Source of the DNA: Pleurotus djamor | Taxonomy: Eukaryota > Basidiomycota > Agaricomycetes > Agaricales > Pleurotaceae | DNA: 19,038 nt | Direction: 5' to 3' | Assembly (NCBI GenBank): GCA_029747585.1 | Contig: JAPEVF010000856.1 | Location: 1 to 19,038, forward strand | Part shown: positions 8,335-18,204 of the stretch, piece by piece | Layout: every line of letters starts with the position of its first letter | How positions within the stretch are numbered: position 1 is the stretch's first letter | The notes under the pieces: generated by a model | Database searches by the model: none | What the model saw: the letters and a program-made list of their open reading frames with translations, nothing else | What the model was told of the DNA's origin: nothing | Position numbers and translations under genes: made by a program

Positions 8335-11300
8335 TGGAGACGCCTACGCAGAAGAACAAGAATTCCAGCACTTTTGGACGGATGAACGCACATACGCAAC
8401 CGCAGAGGAGTATGAGCCTCAACGTTTCTAACAGCAACAACTCATTCAACACTTCGTCTTCGTCGATGATACCGCCAACGCCGACGAAGAGCTCGCGCAC
8501 CGCGAGCAACAGCAACAACCACTCGAGCGGTAACACCAGCGGAACTGGTACTGGAATACCAGCGTTCCGATCCCTTCGTTCCTTACTCCCTTTTGGTTCC
8601 AAGAATACGGCGGCGGCGACAACGACGACACCCGCGAAGGCGGGGAATGGTGGTTTTCCTCAGGCACCACCGTCGTCGTTTGCCCCGCCTGTTTCCTCAG
8701 CTTCGTCGCCTTTCAATGTTACTACTTCCGGAACGCCGAGTTCGAAAGGAACATCCCGGTCGTTTTCGTTTTCGTCTTCTTCGCATCCTTCCACCTCCAA
8801 TTCCCATTCTACCTCAAATTCTACTTCAAATTCCAATTCAACTTCAACATATTCGACTTCTGTGACGCCTTCGAGGCTGCCGATTATCTCCGCTTCGAAG
8901 TCGCTTTCGAAGGGCACTGGACATGCTCATAGTCAATCGTTATCGTTTTCGCAGGGGCAGAGTTCGAGTTCTGGTGGGGGTGTGGGGAGGTTTCCGGCGT
9001 TTGGAAGCGTTAGGAGGTCGATGACGAGGGAGAGGGCGTCGGAGGATAGAGCTGAGAATGGGAGACCGTCGTTGTCGGGGTCGAGACAGGGAGGAATGGG
9101 GACGGGAGGTTCGGNAGGAGGAGGAAGTGGAGGANGGNTGGCGAAGGAAGAAAACTTCGACGATGTTATCGCTATTGGGCCGGTTTCGGGTTCTGGAAAC
9201 GCATCTACCTTGTCGGCCGTTGAAGACGATCCACCTACGCCGCCTATGCGTCGGTCTGCGTTGTTCCCGAGGATGGAGAAGGATAGGGAGATTGAGGATA
9301 GTCGTGCGTTTTTTCCTCTTCTTCTTGTCTTTCCGTTTTTGCGCTGTTTGCTGACTGTATGCTCTATGTGTGGTTTGCAGATGACCTCTCTACGATTCTT
9401 GAAGCTGATACATCAGGTATCTCCAAACACCTCCCGGACATCAGCACCTCGTCTTCCCACCAACATTCGAACGCAAATTCGAACTCGAACTCACCGATTA
9501 TACCGCCTTCGCTCACCCTCTCGCACGTTATCGGACGACACAAGTCGGATTCACTCCTCAGACCTTCGTCGTACCCGAGTTCAACGTCAGCATCGTTGTC
9601 TTCGCATCATCTGAGGCATCAAAGTTCTCAGCAGCCTTCAAACGATGACGATGATGATGAAGTCGTTGAGGCGGACTTGTCGCTTTCGACGTCGCAGGTC
9701 CAGACGCAGGTTATGGACGCGTTGTTGGTGCAGGATTACGCTGCTGCGAAAGAGTGGTTGGATTCGGGTGATGCGGTTGTTGTTGATGCGGATACTGGTG
9801 CTGAGGACGATGAAGATGACGATGAAGATTTCCATGATGCTGATGGGGAAGAGGTGGAAGAAGTCACACAAAAGCTTGGGCTACCACAACCTCGACCACT
9901 GCCTCCGCTACCTCCATCGCTACAAGCCCGCTCGGGCGGTGGAGATAGGGCTGGTCGACGGGAGGTTGATGTGGCTGATTTGGGTTTGAGTTTAGGCTCT
10001 ACGGGAGCTGGCTCTGGGTCTGGTTCTGGGAGCAGTGGGATGGGGAGAGGGAGGATGTCGTCTGAGCTAGGACCTCTTGACCCAGAGCTCGCAGCGTTGC
10101 TTTCTCCTCATCGAATGTCCTCTTCGTCCACGTCGTCGTCACCGCATTCAAGGGAATTCGGGTCATCGTCCCAGAGGAGTTCGCTGCAGCTGCATCAGGC
10201 TGCGTTGCTCGGCTCGAGTTCGAAAAGGTCCTCGTCCCAGTCACAAAGAGCGTCGGTTCCAAGGATCGTTTCTGCGTATTCGCCTACGCCTACCCGTGCC
10301 ACCTTCGACTCTGGTATGTTATATTATCCCATTTCTCGACATTCTATTGCTAATAGGAAATCTTGTTTTCGTTCTACCTAGGTCGAGCACCTACCACCCA
10401 AACCTCCTTGGACTCACCGCAAATGCTCCACTCGCCGTCGAAACCTCCCAAATCCCTACCGCATACACCCACCCTCATCACCACCANCCCCTTCCTCCCC
10501 TTCCCCATCCACTCCATCCTCACCCTCCTCGCTCCCGCGTTTGAAAACCCACCTGAACGAATCCTCCTCTCCCTCTNCCGTACCTCCCGCCTACACCGTT
10601 GTCGGCATCACTTACTGCGCCTAATTCGCGCACGAATTCGCCTGCGATGAAGCCTTCGCCGTTGGCTTCGTCCCCGGCGATTTTTCCTCCTACTTCTACT
10701 TCTAACTCTACTTCGACATCCAATTCGGCAACGCGAAGGCAGTCTTCGCCGGAGAGGTTTAACCAGATGCATTATTTGCCTACGCCTTCGTCGCCTTTGA
10801 AGGATTCGAGTGGCATTCAGCGGTTTGGTGATGGTGAAGATTCGTTTGGTGATGATCGTATCCGTGTTCCTGTTCAGGATGCGGATATGGGAGAGAGGGA
10901 AGAGAGGACGGAAGCGCAGAGGATTCAGAGGGAGTATCAGGCGAGGACGAAGCCTTCCGCGTTGTTGCCGAGGTTGACGACGCCGCTGCAGTCGAGTAGG
11001 GAGTTGCCTGGGAGTGGGGATGGTGGACTTGGGGTGCAGGACGAGGATGCGCAGAGGCAGCTTTACAGGACACCAGAGCCACGGATACGGAGCTCTGAGG
11101 ATTCTATCATGTCCCCATCCACCTCGAACATCACCCTCGGGAGCCCTCAGTCGCCTTCTCGAGACCAGAACACACGACCACCGCTACGACATATGCTCAC
11201 CTCTTCGTCGTCACCAGGCTTGCTCCCTCCTCCACCTCGTTCAACTTCTTCGCTCTCTATCTCAGCTCGACCGTCACCTGCTTCTTCGTTCATCGGTGAC

Positions 11301-13352
11301 CGTGACCATCCTACCTCTGCGTCCGCATCACCTTCCTTCCGCGCTCGTCCCAGTTTGGATGAATCAAGGCTTACTCTTTCGCGCAATAACTCTGCGTCTG
11401 GTTCTGGCTCGAGGACGATTACAGCTTCGGGCTCGGCGTCTGGATCGGGTAGACGAGGGTTGACGTACGTCCAAGCTAAATCACGAGCACGGAAGAGGAG
11501 TATGAGCGTTGAAGGGAGTCCTTCTGGGCTTTCGTACGATAGGGATAGAGAGCCGAACGAATTTGGGTTGCTCCGTGGTGGAGGTGGTGGTGGCGACGAC
11601 ACGATGGTCGTCAGGTCGTCGAGCTCGTTGTCTAATCGCCGCGATCGTCTTGCTCGTGGAGGAGACCGGGAGGAGGGAGAAAGAGAGGGAGGGAGGATGA
11701 CACCTGATTGGATGGGACTGAGAGCGACGAAGGCACTTGCTGCTGCTGGCTTGGTGAAGTTGGATCGTGAGCGCGAGCGTGATCGAGACCGAGAGAGNGG
11801 AGAGAGACAGGGATTATGAGGGTGACAGANGAGATGGGAGAGGGAGAGGAGGTTGGATTTGGCGGGGATCCGAGGAGAGGTTGGAAGGTCGTCGAGGGCT
11901 GGTACGCCTATCGAGGGATTGGCACGATATGGATCGCAGAGAGGTGCTGGTGGGTCGACGGACGTTCGGTCGTCTTCGAGGATGGCGTTTTCGGAGAGTG
12001 GGTTTGGAGGGAGGAAGGGGAGTGGGTCGTATTCGGCGGTTCCTTCAAGCTATGGGAACTCTTCGAGTTATGGGTCGGTTTCTGGTGTTGGTGGGCGGTA
12101 TGGAGGGAGGGAGAGAGGGGGGAGTGTTAGTGTCAGTGTTAGTGGGACGGGGAGCAGTGCCGTCAGCCCGCTAATGGAGAGTCCGACATTTACGGATCGA
12201 GGACGAGGTACACCTGCGAGTGTTTCGACTGCACCTACTTCTGTGGTTTCAGAACGTGGAGGTGCTCGTACCGGTGCTTCCGCTGGCATGTCAGATCGAG
12301 AACGCGACCGTTTGGAACAAGAAATGGATCGTCTTCGTGACAAGCACGCGCTGGAGATGGGTGCGCTCCTTGGTGCGTTATCGGATTCNCAACGGACGAC
12401 GAAGATTTTGAGGGAGGAGAATGGGGAGTTGAGGGAGAGGTTGGAGGGTGCGGAGAGGGAGGTGGAGGGGTTGCGAGCGAGGTGCGNGGAGTGGAAGTGG
12501 GAGGTGGAGGAGTTGAGAGAGGCGTTGGGTGGTGGGTCGCCGCCTGCGAATGTTAGGAAGAGTCCGAGGAGGTGGAGGACACTTGGGAGCTGGGCTCCGG
12601 GTGGGGATGAGCAGGAGGACGTGACGCCTGTGCGTGCTCGGGGGTTGGGGTTGGGATTGCCGTCGGTGCTGCAGAGACATCGCGATCGTTTGAATCCACA
12701 GCCGTCTATGCCTACTCAACGTCTGCGATCTGCATCTGCGTCCCACCATGATTTGTCGCTCTCATCAGCAGCGACATCGACCCCAATACATCCTACCTCG
12801 TCACGTCAAGCTTTTCTTCATCCTCCTCCCTCGTTTACGACTAGGTCATCCCTGTCGACGTTATCGTCAAACGCAGCGTCAACAGCGACGTCTACACCTG
12901 CTCAAGGAAAAGGACATCGACGACGATCTAGCACCACCTCCTCCGTCTTTCCCAACGTTCCCGAGAACCTCTCCATGCTCATGCACGATCCACCCTCCGA
13001 CCATCCCGACTTCCTCGCTATGGCTTCGTTCTCTATGACACCTTCACGACCAGCATCCTTCGCAATTCCCTCGACGACCGCTGCAGCAGTTGCCGCTCAA
13101 GCCATCCCTCCCAGGGAACGAGACCTATCACGACACCACCGAGCTTCTGTCGTCGCTGCCCACAAGAAGACAGGCTCGACGTCTCTGTTACACGGATCGC
13201 CTACCTCCGCGAACTTTTCGATGGCGGAGATGGAGATGACTGGCTCGCCGGGGAGTCTTCACCTGAGACCTGAGGATGAGATGCATCTCCGGGATATGGA
13301 CATTATGAGTCTGAATCTTGCGCGTGCGAGTAGCGATGATGATGATGATTGA
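8334..13352 (+). CDS. Large Ser-rich low-complexity protein with C-terminal coiled coil, three exons
   Basis: Unrecognised; no function assigned. Model: 8334-9303, 9381-10313, 10382-13352, about 1,620 aa after correcting suspected N errors. The start METPTQKNKN has A at -3 and G at +4. Introns: 9304-9380 (GTGCGT, CTGAC branch, TTTGCAG) and 10314-10381 (GTATGT, GCTAAT branch, CCTAG). The protein is mostly Ser/Thr/Pro/Gly with few hydrophobic islands: IPAFRSLRSLLPFGSK (about 75-90), DLSTILEADTSGISKHLPDI at the start of exon 2, acidic stretches (about nt 9640-9860) and DPELAALLSPHRMS. An Arg/Glu/Asp block (about 11765-11850) precedes a heptad-like coiled coil at residues about 1270-1348 (DRLEQEMDRLRDKHALEMGA, ILREENGELRERLEGAEREV). 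The C-terminus has HRRRSSTTSSVFPNVPENLS and ends DDDDD. This pattern fits a scaffold or cytoskeletal-type protein, but that is a guess. Deleting the Ns at 10487 and 10577 restores the frame; the frame between 11799 and 11830 is unresolved. Confidence 0.82.
9304..9380 (+). other. Intron 1 of the large Ser-rich gene
   Basis: 77 nt, phase 1. GTGCGT donor, CTGAC branch-like site near 9350 and TTTGCAG acceptor. A donor 3 nt upstream (GTCGTG at 9301) would also keep the frame but fits the consensus less well. Splicing joins EIEDSH to DLSTILEAD. Confidence 0.8.
10314..10381 (+). other. Intron 2 of the large Ser-rich gene
   Basis: 68 nt, phase 1. GTATGT donor, TTGCTAAT branch site near 10350 and ACCTAG acceptor. 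Splicing joins ATFDSG to RAPTTQTSLDS. An alternative AG just after the branch site is too close to it to be used. Confidence 0.85.
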
Positions 13353-13728
13353 TGTACTTACGCGGCTTTCGTTTTCGTTCTCTTTCCCTTCGTTTCTGAT
13401 GTTTCTTCGTGTGTGATATGTTTCGTTACCTGGATCTTTCTTGCTCTCCGTTGCTTGCGCTTTTCTTGTCTATATTTATTACATTTGTCTTCATCGTGGA
13501 ATCTACCTTGTTTGTTACTTTTACTTATTTTCTTGTGACTTTTAGCTTAGCCTGCTATTGCAGATCTCGTAGGATGACCGGGATGTAATTTATGACCGCA
13601 TAACCCAAGGAATGCTATTATGGAATATGACATGCACGTTTTCCTGAAAGGCACAAACCAGACGGAGTTCACGATGACTCGGGAAAGGGGCCTTTGTTGC
13701 TTTCTTCCAACCACCACCACCTCCAACC
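13353..13728 (+). other. 3' flank of the Ser-rich gene and promoter of the next gene
   Basis: 376 bp. The first 200 bp are T-rich with AT-rich stretches (TATATTTATTACATTTG near 13470; TTACTTTTACTTATTTTC near 13515), plausible as 3' UTR and polyadenylation region. The last part is C/A-rich (CCAACCACCACCACCTCCAACC) just before the next ATG and probably forms its leader. No gene is seen here. Confidence 0.5.
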
Positions 13729-15044
13729 ATGCCGAGCTTACCACCTGAGCTCCTCGCTACGGTCGTTGCTTCAATCAAACATCGACCCACTCTTCTTACT
13801 CTTTGTGTCGTCTCTACCGCCGTCCAACCCCTCGCCGAAGGTGAACTCATCCGCGAAACCACCATCGACCATGTGGACCAAGGACACAAAGCCATCTCTC
13901 GCTTCACCACATACCTCTTCGAACATCCAGCCTCCCAACGTCGCTTCCAAGTCCAATCCTTAGCCATTCTCCATGAACCAATGGACCGAACGGCAGCTAC
14001 AAAGTACAACTCGTTTGGCACCTCCTATCCTCAAGCAATTGAAGAACTCAACACTCTTATCCCTCAATTACCGAATCTTCGTTCTTTGTTCATGCAGTTT
14101 TTGGTCTACTTTTCGGCGAACACGCTGCGGTTCTTGAGAGAGCCCCTTACGACCGTTCAGCTTACCCATCTCGCACTGAACTTGGGACTTAGTTGCGATC
14201 GTGATGCTCCCGAAAGCGACATTGACCAACTTAAACTCGACGAGACCGTTAACATCAATGAGAGTCGTTCAGTCGATTTGGATATCTCAAAGTTCATCGA
14301 GTCGCAACCTCAGCTTTCCATCCTTGAACTAGCACACCCCGATGAACGCTCTCAAGACTGCCGTGTCAACATCAAAGACCATTCGATTTCGTTGTCCAAC
14401 TTGAAAGGGTTCGCTGGTCCCCGGTCGTTTTTCAATGGCCGGGAGAGGTCGTTTATTGACTTGACGCACTTGCAAGTCCCTCCGTCATGGGAGATCGAAG
14501 ACGCCGAGGCTCTCCCTGACCTTCCTCGTCTGGTCAGCCTGTCGTACGCTGCCCAACGGCGTAATATCCTGGAGAAGCTCCTACTGAAGGTTAAGAATAT
14601 CAAGTGTCTTGATGCGGTACATGTAAGTGTAAACGGTCTTTGATACCCCTTTTCCTTTTCTTTCGCTCATACCTTTCATCTAAAAACCAAGTTTTCCCGG
14701 AGACGTTGAAGCCGTTGACCAACTTGACGCATATCCACGTCCAATATGGTGCTGAATCGGGGTACCTCAGATATGCCTCGACGATATTTGATGATCCCAA
14801 TACACCTCCGTCGCTCCGAACGGTGGAAGTAAATGGGTATGGCACGATGATGCGTGTGGGGTATGTTCAACGCCGGCCCGCTGACGCCTCTGATCCTGTG
14901 GAGGGTTCACGCGATGTGAAGATGCGTTTCTCGTGTGTTGAAGAGTGGAAATGCCCGTTTTGTGTTGGATTTTGGATCTGTAAGACGGTTTCGGAGGAGC
15001 ATAGGAAGGCTATAAGGAGAGCTTGGGAGACACCATATCAATGA
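13729..15044 (+). CDS. Small F-box-like protein, two exons
   Basis: Starts MPSLPPELLATVVASIKHRP, an F-box-like N-terminus (LPPELL at residues 4-9, followed by a Leu/Val-rich helix), with A at -3 before ATG. The rest has short leucine-rich spacing (LIPQLPNLRSLFMQF, LTHLALNLGL, LSILELAHP, LPRLVSLSY, LTNLTHIHV), as in fungal F-box/LRR-like proteins; an E3 adaptor role is inferred. A CPFC pair in EEWKCPFCVGFWIC near the C-terminus is unusual, and its role is unknown. One intron is needed near 14623-14702 because the frame changes. Option 1: 14627-14691 (GTGTAA to CCAAG), giving 416 aa and DAVHVIFPETL. Option 2: 14623-14702 (strong GTAAGT donor but GGAG acceptor), giving 411 aa and DAVHTLKPL. It is not a close relative of genes A and B. 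The stop follows ETPYQ. Confidence 0.78.
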
Positions 15045-15993
15045 TTATACCCTTTCCAGGTATATAGATTAGACGTGCGCGAACGTCTGGGATGTATTCA
15101 AGCATGGAAGTGACAACTAATTGAAAATCAGGTAGTTCAGCACACAATTCACGCAGCTTTTGTCAAGTCTCTTATAGTCTGGGTTCGGTTTGATGACACT
15201 CGCAGTTTGCAAGAAGGATGACAGAACTGGTTCAAACGAAAACATATTGAACACTTGAGCCGCGAGCGCGTGAGTGCGGTAGTTATAATCGTACTCTACC
15301 GACAATGGGTAGATGAGGTAGCTAGTCAACGAAACAAAACAAGGAGCCGTACAAGGGAGGTGACTAGGGTATGGAGCTTTGAAGTCTGAGAGGCTTAAAT
15401 ATGGACGGAAACGAGTATGCGATGGGAGATGCGATGAAGCAAAACATGACAGAAAGACGGCCGACAAAAGGCTGAAATGAAGTAGCAAGTTACCAGAATT
15501 ATTCAAGTCCATGAAGCGCCATCGTGAACTGTCCCAGCGCACCGATTTCGACAAGACTCTCCCAGCGCGACCTTCAATGCAGGATTGTCTTGGATGAGCA
15601 GTGCTTCGTTGTGGGTCTCCTAAACAACCAACCACCAACGCGACCTCGCGACCGCGTTAAATGCCTTCGCTGATTTCGTAGTGCCTTAATTGGCTTCCCT
15701 TCGAACCGTTCGCAGCGAGGGGCTATCCAGAAAGCCTATCAGCTGGTTTCAGGACCAAGGAAACACGAGACGCACTGGCCTTATGGGTGTTGAGAGTTGT
15801 CCCTACCAATGGGTAGGATTTTCTTTTCTCTTCAACAACGGCGCAGTTGGTCGCTGTCGTAGAAGGCCTTCTTGACGTGGCGCTACTCCAGGATTACGTT
15901 CGACGCCATACCTATGTGGGAGCGTCAAAATGGAAACTCGAACTTCCATTATGACGGGATGGGTAGTGGATGAGATTGAGGCAGATTTAACAG
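15045..15993. other. Gene-poor region
   Basis: About 950 bp between the F-box-like gene and the next candidate. Contents are a weak minus-strand ORF at 15117-15512, a CG-rich stretch near 15640, and no recognisable repeat or RNA gene. The plus-strand ORF near 15690-15875 begins at TTG and has no support. Confidence 0.45.
15117..15512 (-). CDS. Weak hypothetical ORF, possible signal-like N-terminus
   Basis: Not recognised. From the ATG at 15512-15510 the frame is open for 131 codons. The N-terminus has a hydrophobic stretch, LLLHFSLLSAVFLSCFASS (residues about 9-27), that could act as a signal peptide, but no basic residue precedes it. The rest is Tyr/Ser/Leu-rich with two cysteines near the end (KSCVNCVLNYL). 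The frame continues open upstream of the ATG to about 15638. An ORF of this length can occur by chance at this base composition, and there is no splice or domain evidence. Confidence 0.18.
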   Translation of the reverse strand: MDLNNSGNLLLHFSLLSAVFLSCFASSHLPSHTRFRPYLSLSDFKAPYPSHLPCTAPCFVSLTSYLIYPLSVEYDYNYRTHALAAQVFNMFSFEPVLSSFLQTASVIKPNPDYKRLDKSCVNCVLNYLIFN

Positions 15994-16782
15994 CTACGGC
16001 ATGATCGGGAGGTCAGCTACAGCCGGCTAGGTGACACATAAAATGGATTAGCACGCTTGGAACGCAGGGAAAGGCTACGGAAACATACCATGAACTTGTC
16101 CGGCTCCAAGCCAACCAACCGGCTGGGATGAATCTTGAACCACGGCGTCCTGAATTCCTGTCGTCTAGAACCACGTTTGGGTATTGCCAGCGTTGCATAT
16201 GTGTCCAATTCTGAGGCGGAAGCGTACGTGGTTTATTGTTCCAGCCTGGGTACCAGGATAAGGCTGTGGTTGATTGTGATTGTTCCGGAGCTCGACGACC
16301 ACTGGTGTGGCGGCGACAGCCGTTCACGAGCAAGGTAAGAGGATGGAAGCCTTTCGGTAGCAGGAAAAGCTGCTGAAACTGGACCATCTCCATTTTCTTC
16401 CGCACCAGATCCTAGTCTCGCGCTTGACCACTCCTTCAGCCCGTGTGCCATCCACCACCAACTGCTGGGAGCAGATGAGCATATCGTGGACGCTAGTTTC
16501 GAGCCTGTTGCCGGGACGAAAGATGAGACTTGGAAGTTGGGGGTGGTGGTGGTAAGATACGGAGTAGGTGATGTTGAGATCGTCTGAAAAGGCTTCGAAG
16601 CTAGGGGAGACCCGCGACTGACATGTTCGAGTAGCTGTAACGTTGTCAGAATGTATTGAAGGTAGGAAGATGCAATACAAACGCACCGGGTTGGGGTACC
16701 CCAGAGCTAGTCCCAACGCCGAGCTCAAACGTCGACTCAGCGATATGTTGGTCTCTGTAGTCTTCTCATATCGTCGTAGCAT
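15994..16782 (-). pseudogene. Possible three-exon gene with one in-frame stop
   Basis: Unrecognised product. On the minus strand an ATG (16782-16780) follows a C/A-rich leader and has A at -3; TTTATAAAC lies about 190 bp upstream. Exon 1 (16782-16687) encodes 32 residues starting MLRRYEKTTETNISLSRRLS. Intron 1 (16686-16635, 52 nt) has GTGCGT, TCTGAC and TTACAG. Exon 2 (16634-16089) is 182 codons, open except for TAA at 16235-16233, with Ser/Thr/Pro-rich sequence first and then LDTYATLAIPKRGSRRQEFR and PWFKIHPSRLVGLEPDKFM. Intron 2 (16088-16027, 62 nt) has GTATGT, GTGCTAAT and CACCTAG. Exon 3 (16026-15994) ends PAVADLPIMP. Frames agree across both introns. If the TAA is real, the functional product could be only 165 residues, or the gene may be broken. 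Other frames, including one on the plus strand, are also open here, so confidence is limited. Confidence 0.35.
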
Positions 16783-17061
16783 TGTAGTAGCCTTGCTTTG
16801 GGGNCTTGGTTTGGAGGGAAGAGAGTGCGATTCGACCTTGGGGTTTCTATGAGACCGGGACACGAGGAGGATAAGGATGAACTTGCTAGCTGGATACTGG
16901 GACCACTGAGAAGGTAGGTACAGCTGGCTTAAGGGAAGATTGAGAAGATGGGCATGTTTATAAACTAGGAAAAAGCGGTACCTACCAAACACGCGAAATT
17001 GTCCACACAGACTACCGTACCGACTTAGGGTTATAAGAAAGAAAAGAAACAGATAGATGGC
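16783..17061. other. Upstream region of the minus-strand candidate; edge of subtelomeric repeats
   Basis: About 280 bp. On the minus strand it contains TTTATAAAC (near 16965) and a pyrimidine-rich stretch ending just before 16782, consistent with a promoter and leader. An N at 16804 lies in a C run. No other gene is seen. Confidence 0.35.
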
Positions 17062-17077
17062 AAAACCCTAGGGTTTT
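17062..17077. repeat. Perfect 16-bp palindrome AAAACCCTAGGGTTTT
   Basis: Two telomere-like half units meet tail to tail (AACCCT then AGGGTT). It marks the start of the subtelomeric repeats, and two further CCCTAGGG copies follow within 30 bp. The symmetry is directly visible. A telomeric origin is an inference from the sequence match. Confidence 0.7.
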
Positions 17078-17099
17078 NCCCCTAGGGTGGCACCCTAGG

Positions 17100-17262
17100 G
17101 AGGGTAGGGGAGGGCACCCTACACACCTGGGAAGCCTAGGGGAGGGCACCCTACACACCTAGGAAGCCTAGGAGAGGGCACCCTACACACCTAGGAAGGC
17201 AAGGAACAGGCACCCTACACACCTGGGAAGGCAAGGGACAGGCTTCCTACACATGTAGAAAC
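17100..17262. repeat. 32-bp tandem repeat, five copies
   Basis: CACCCTACACACCT recurs at 17115, 17147, 17179 and 17211, with a diverged fifth copy at 17243, exactly 32 bp apart. Units alternate CCTAGGGGAGGG or CAAGGGACAGG with CACCCTACACACCTRGGAA. The first three copies are nearly identical and the last two diverge. It sits between the CCCTAGGG palindromes and the longer repeats. Confidence 0.88.
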
Positions 17263-17294
17263 AGGTAGAGTGGAACACTTTACACAGCAAGCCT

Positions 17295-17575
17295 GAGAGG
17301 AATGGCACACTAAGTGGCACCGAGACAGACAAGGAAGAGGAGATTGCATGCAGTACCAGAGGACAGATGGGAATGTACACCAGAGACACCAGAATGGAGA
17401 GGCATGACACACTAAGTGGCACAGAGACAGACAAGGAAGAAGAGATTGTATACAGTACTAAAGGACAGATGGACTCTGAAAAGGAATGCACACAAGAGAC
17501 ACCAGAATGGAGAGGCATGACACACTAAGTGGTACAGAGGCAGACAAGGAAGAAGTGATTATATACTGGACTTGG
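17295..17575. repeat. Imperfect tandem repeat of about 102-113 bp, three copies
   Basis: CACACTAAGTGG recurs at 17306, 17408 and 17521, each followed by a purine-rich stretch ACAGACAAGGAAGA and by TACAGTAC or similar. The second and third copies also share CACCAGAATGGAGAGGCATGA. The spacing differs (102 then 113 bp) because of an 11-bp insertion in the second unit. A minus-strand ORF across this block only reflects the repeat. Confidence 0.82.
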
Positions 17576-18204
17576 ATTATCAAGTAGTGTACAGTAGTGG
17601 GACCTTGCATAGAATGAACCACTTAGTGGGTTAGATGCAGAAGGTCAGGATGATATCTGGTTAATGGGGAGTGGGGGATAATGTCAGTAATCATGCCATA
17701 TGTGTGGTGATGTGCTACTAAGTGGCTTACAGTGGTAGCAGAGTTCAACTCATCTTTGATCATTCCACACATGAGCTACTATGTGGGTCAAGTAGTCAAA
17801 AGGTGGGTTATTCACCTTTGACCACATACGCTACTAAGTGGGCTACCCCCCCCCCCNTTAGGCAATGTACCACATGAGCCACAATGTGCTCCTGTGCTAT
17901 TATAGAATGAGTTACCCAGAGGTATGACCTGAACTACTATGTGCTGGAACCACCCAATATTCACTGAGAGCAGCTCCAAGCACCACATCTCATAGCTCCC
18001 CATCCAAGTACATGAGCTACATAGTGGGTCGTATACCCAACCAAGTCATGGTATTCACTTTATATCAAGCACCACATACCCCACTAAGTGTTTCACAAGC
18101 CTGTATTCACCACCAACTAGACTTCACTCCCTTACATGTAGCATGGCATAAGCTACTATGTGCTTCACTCTCCTAAACACCTCTATTGACCAATGACTGC
18201 CCCA
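17576..18204. repeat. Degenerate subtelomeric repeat with scattered CTACTAAGTG motifs
   Basis: No gene is seen. CTACTAAGTG or CTACTATGTG recurs at irregular spacing (about 17718, 17779, 17834, 17937, 18084, 18156), with CACTTAGTGG near 17619 and related degenerate forms. It appears to be a decayed part of the same repeat family that becomes regular nearer the telomere. A run of about 11 C followed by N lies at 17846-17857. Base composition switches here from purine-rich to C/A/T-rich on the plus strand. Confidence 0.65.

Noticed and set aside
7859..8670. Minus-strand ORFs upstream of and within the large gene's first exon
   Set aside because: They come from low-complexity sequence antisense to Ser/Thr codons and CT-rich leader tracts.
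16135..16338. Plus-strand ORF followed by a GTAAGA donor-like site
   Set aside because: It starts at TTG and has no acceptor or next exon that I could find. The minus-strand model has two good introns, though I keep that one at low confidence.
17183..17518. Minus-strand ORF with repeated Leu/Ser/Val-rich peptides, apparently membrane-like
   Set aside because: The repetition exactly mirrors the 102-113 bp and 32-bp DNA repeats. There is no start context or splice evidence.
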